From NCBI GenBank assembly GCA_903873565.1, contig CAIQOY010000138.1:1-6794 (forward strand): a stretch of DNA of 6,794 nt, in the 5' to 3' direction. Below are positions 5,592-6,794 of the stretch, piece after piece. Within the stretch, counting starts at the first letter, position 1. Each line of letters opens with the position of its first letter. The position numbers and the translations under genes were made by a program. This stretch comes from an uncultured Actinomycetes bacterium. Lineage in GTDB: Bacteria; Actinomycetota; Thermoleophilia; Gaiellales; F1-60-MAGs149. The notes beneath the pieces are model-generated. The model did not search any database. It was not told the origin of the DNA and was given only the letters and a program-made list of their open reading frames with translations.

Positions 5592-6083
5592 GTGGTCACC
5601 TGGCGCCGCGTCCCGACCCCCCTCGGCGAGGTCACCGTCCTCGCCGACGACGACTGGCTGATCGAGCTGCACCTGCCGGGCGACGCCGGGGTGGTGCCCG
5701 CGGACGCCGTCGAGGGCGGGCCCACGGTCGACCGGGCCGCGACGCAGCTCGCCGAGTGGTTCGCGGGCGAGCGCCAGCACTTCGACCTGCCGCTCGCCCC
5801 CGTCGGCACGGCCTTCCAGCGGCGCGTGTGGGCGGCGCTGGTGTCCGTCCCCTACGGCGAGACGGCGACCTACGGCGACATCGCCGCCGCGATCGGCCAG
5901 CCCGCGGCCACGCGCGCCGTCGGAGCGGCCAACGGCCGCAACCCGATCCCGCTGATCATCCCGTGCCACCGGGTGATCGGGTCGAACGGGGCGATGGTCG
6001 GCTACTCGGGCGGCGGCGGGGTCGCGACCAAGCGCTACCTGCTCGACGCCGAGCAGGGCGTGCTCACCCTCGACGTGCCGTGA
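5592..6083 (+). CDS. ogt: Methylated-DNA--protein-cysteine S-methyltransferase (O6-alkylguanine-DNA alkyltransferase)
   Basis: A 163-residue suicide DNA-repair protein that transfers the alkyl group from O6-alkylguanine or O4-alkylthymine to its own cysteine. The N-terminal ribonuclease-like domain (about 1-70) is short and degenerate, as in most Ogt-type proteins. The C-terminal domain carries all the hallmarks: FQRRVWAALVSVPYGET (75-91), TYGD with the conserved Tyr94, ATRAVGAANGRNP (106-118) with the helix-turn-helix arginine finger at R108 and Asn114/Asn117, and the active-site PCHRV (124-128) with nucleophile C125. GYSGGGG (137-143) and KRYLLDAE (147-154) follow. There is no Ada-type methylphosphotriester or AraC domain, so it is a constitutive Ogt-type protein rather than an adaptive-response regulator. 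The GTG start follows an apparent leaderless promoter. The 3' end overlaps the convergent methyltransferase gene by 20 bases. Confidence 0.95.
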   Translation: MVTWRRVPTPLGEVTVLADDDWLIELHLPGDAGVVPADAVEGGPTVDRAATQLAEWFAGERQHFDLPLAPVGTAFQRRVWAALVSVPYGETATYGDIAAAIGQPAATRAVGAANGRNPIPLIIPCHRVIGSNGAMVGYSGGGGVATKRYLLDAEQGVLTLDVP

Positions 6084-6794
6084 GGCGCTCGGCGAGCGCC
6101 GCGAGGTGGCGCTCGTCCGTGCCGCAGCAGCCCCCCGACACCGGCAGCCCGAGTGCGTCGAGCTGCGCCGCGAAGGGGCCGGGCTCGCCGGCGTCGAGCT
6201 CGGCGCGCCCGTCGAGCTCCTCGGGGCTGAGCGCGGAGGCGTTGGCGAAGCAGGCGATCACCCGATCGCCCACGGGCTCGGCGGCGAGCGCGGCCGCGGC
6301 CACCGACGGGTGCACGCAGGTCAGCGCGTAGCCGACCGGCGCCCGCGCGGCCCCGGAGTCGATGGCCGCGACGAGGTCGCCGAGCCGCGACCCGTCGAGC
6401 AGCGTGCCGTCGGGTCGCACCACGGCGCCGACCAGGTACGGGAGCCCGGTCGCGGCCAGCGCCCGGGCGATCCCGAGCGCCTCGCCGGCGTCGGGCAGGG
6501 TGGCGGCGACCAGCAGGTCGACGCCGCCCGCGGCGAGGGCCTCGGCCTGCGGCCCGAGCAGCCGCTCGGCGGTCGCGGCGTCGGGTGCGGCGTCGCCCCC
6601 GTAGCCGTCGCCGAGCGGGCCCACGAGGCCGCCGATCAGGACGTCGCCCGCGCCCGCCTCGTCGCGCAGCTCGCGCAGGAGCCGGGCGTTGAGGCCGTTG
6701 AGGTCGGCTCCGGCGTGCGCGGAGCGCGCGATGCGGTCCGGGTGGGCGCGCCAGGTGTCGGTCTGCAGCAGCACGGGCAGGCCGCGCTCGAGCC
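6064..6794 (-). CDS. Homocysteine S-methyltransferase-family protein (5' end cut by window)
   Basis: The visible 242 residues belong to the zinc-dependent homocysteine S-methyltransferase fold (MmuM/BHMT/MetH N-terminal type), which methylates a thiol such as homocysteine from a donor such as S-methylmethionine or betaine. The visible start LERGLPVLLQTDTWRAHPD is an internal family segment, so the GTG at 6774 is not the true start. Roughly 40-60 N-terminal residues, including the DGG strand, lie outside the window. GGLVGPLGDGY follows about 48 residues later, then GVDLLVAATLPDAGEA. The three zinc-ligand cysteines are present: C159 in ALTCVHP and C222-C223 in GGCCGT, numbered from the first visible residue. 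The family usually has Asn before the first cysteine (VNC); here it is Thr, and the usual YPN(S/A)G is degenerate (CFANAS), so substrate preference may differ. The stop overlaps the alkyltransferase 3' end. The donor and acceptor are not identifiable. Confidence 0.9.
   Translation of the reverse strand, partial: LERGLPVLLQTDTWRAHPDRIARSAHAGADLNGLNARLLRELRDEAGAGDVLIGGLVGPLGDGYGGDAAPDAATAERLLGPQAEALAAGGVDLLVAATLPDAGEALGIARALAATGLPYLVGAVVRPDGTLLDGSRLGDLVAAIDSGAARAPVGYALTCVHPSVAAAALAAEPVGDRVIACFANASALSPEELDGRAELDAGEPGPFAAQLDALGLPVSGGCCGTDERHLAALAERLTARRG

Noticed and set aside
6755..6774. GTG at 6774 as the start of the methyltransferase-family gene.
   Set aside because: The frame stays open to the right edge with a family-like LERGLP upstream, and the N-terminal part of the barrel would be missing. 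The gene is cut by the window instead.

Overview
The window is very GC-rich with almost uniformly G/C third codon positions. It uses GTG starts freely and appears to carry leaderless promoters (a -10 hexamer 6-7 bases before the start codon). This fits a high-GC actinobacterium. A Thermoleophilia/Solirubrobacterales-type host is a guess; no rRNA or marker gene is present to settle it. Eight protein genes fill the window almost completely, two of them cut by the window edges. I see no tRNA, rRNA, CRISPR array, insertion sequence or long repeat.

Left block (1-3133, minus strand): a tightly coupled operon reading leftwards, in the order cupin, FAD subunit, 2Fe-2S subunit, molybdopterin subunit. 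Junctions are a 4-base GTGA overlap, a 4-base ATGA overlap and a 1-base gap, so the four products are probably made together. The last three form a molybdenum hydroxylase of the xanthine dehydrogenase family in the M-S-L order. The large subunit runs off the left edge. Its visible active-site loop is AYRGFG, which argues against carbon monoxide dehydrogenase and for hydroxylation of an unidentified (probably heterocyclic, aromatic or aldehyde) substrate.

Control region (3134-3216): an 83-base divergent intergenic space. It holds a -35/-10 promoter for the operon, a -10 for a divergent LysR-family regulator, and a 17-base imperfect dyad centred about 66 bases upstream of the predicted operon start. 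The dyad also overlaps the regulator's own -10. This is the textbook layout for a LysR-type regulator that activates its neighbour and represses itself.

Right block (3217-6794): the LysR-type regulator, then a DAO-family FAD-dependent oxidoreductase and an Ogt-type O6-alkylguanine-DNA alkyltransferase, all on the plus strand. Each has its own apparent leaderless promoter packed into or beside the end of the preceding gene. The alkyltransferase overlaps tail-to-tail by 20 bases with a minus-strand homocysteine S-methyltransferase-family gene that leaves the window on the right.

Functional reading: the cupin plus molybdenum hydroxylase and the LysR regulator look like an inducible catabolic or detoxification unit. 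The FAD oxidoreductase may belong to the same pathway by proximity. The alkyltransferase and methyltransferase look like unrelated housekeeping or repair genes. I find no clearly unprecedented system. The most distinctive signals are the consistent leaderless-promoter geometry, the LysR operator layout, and the cupin coupled to a molybdenum hydroxylase of unknown substrate.
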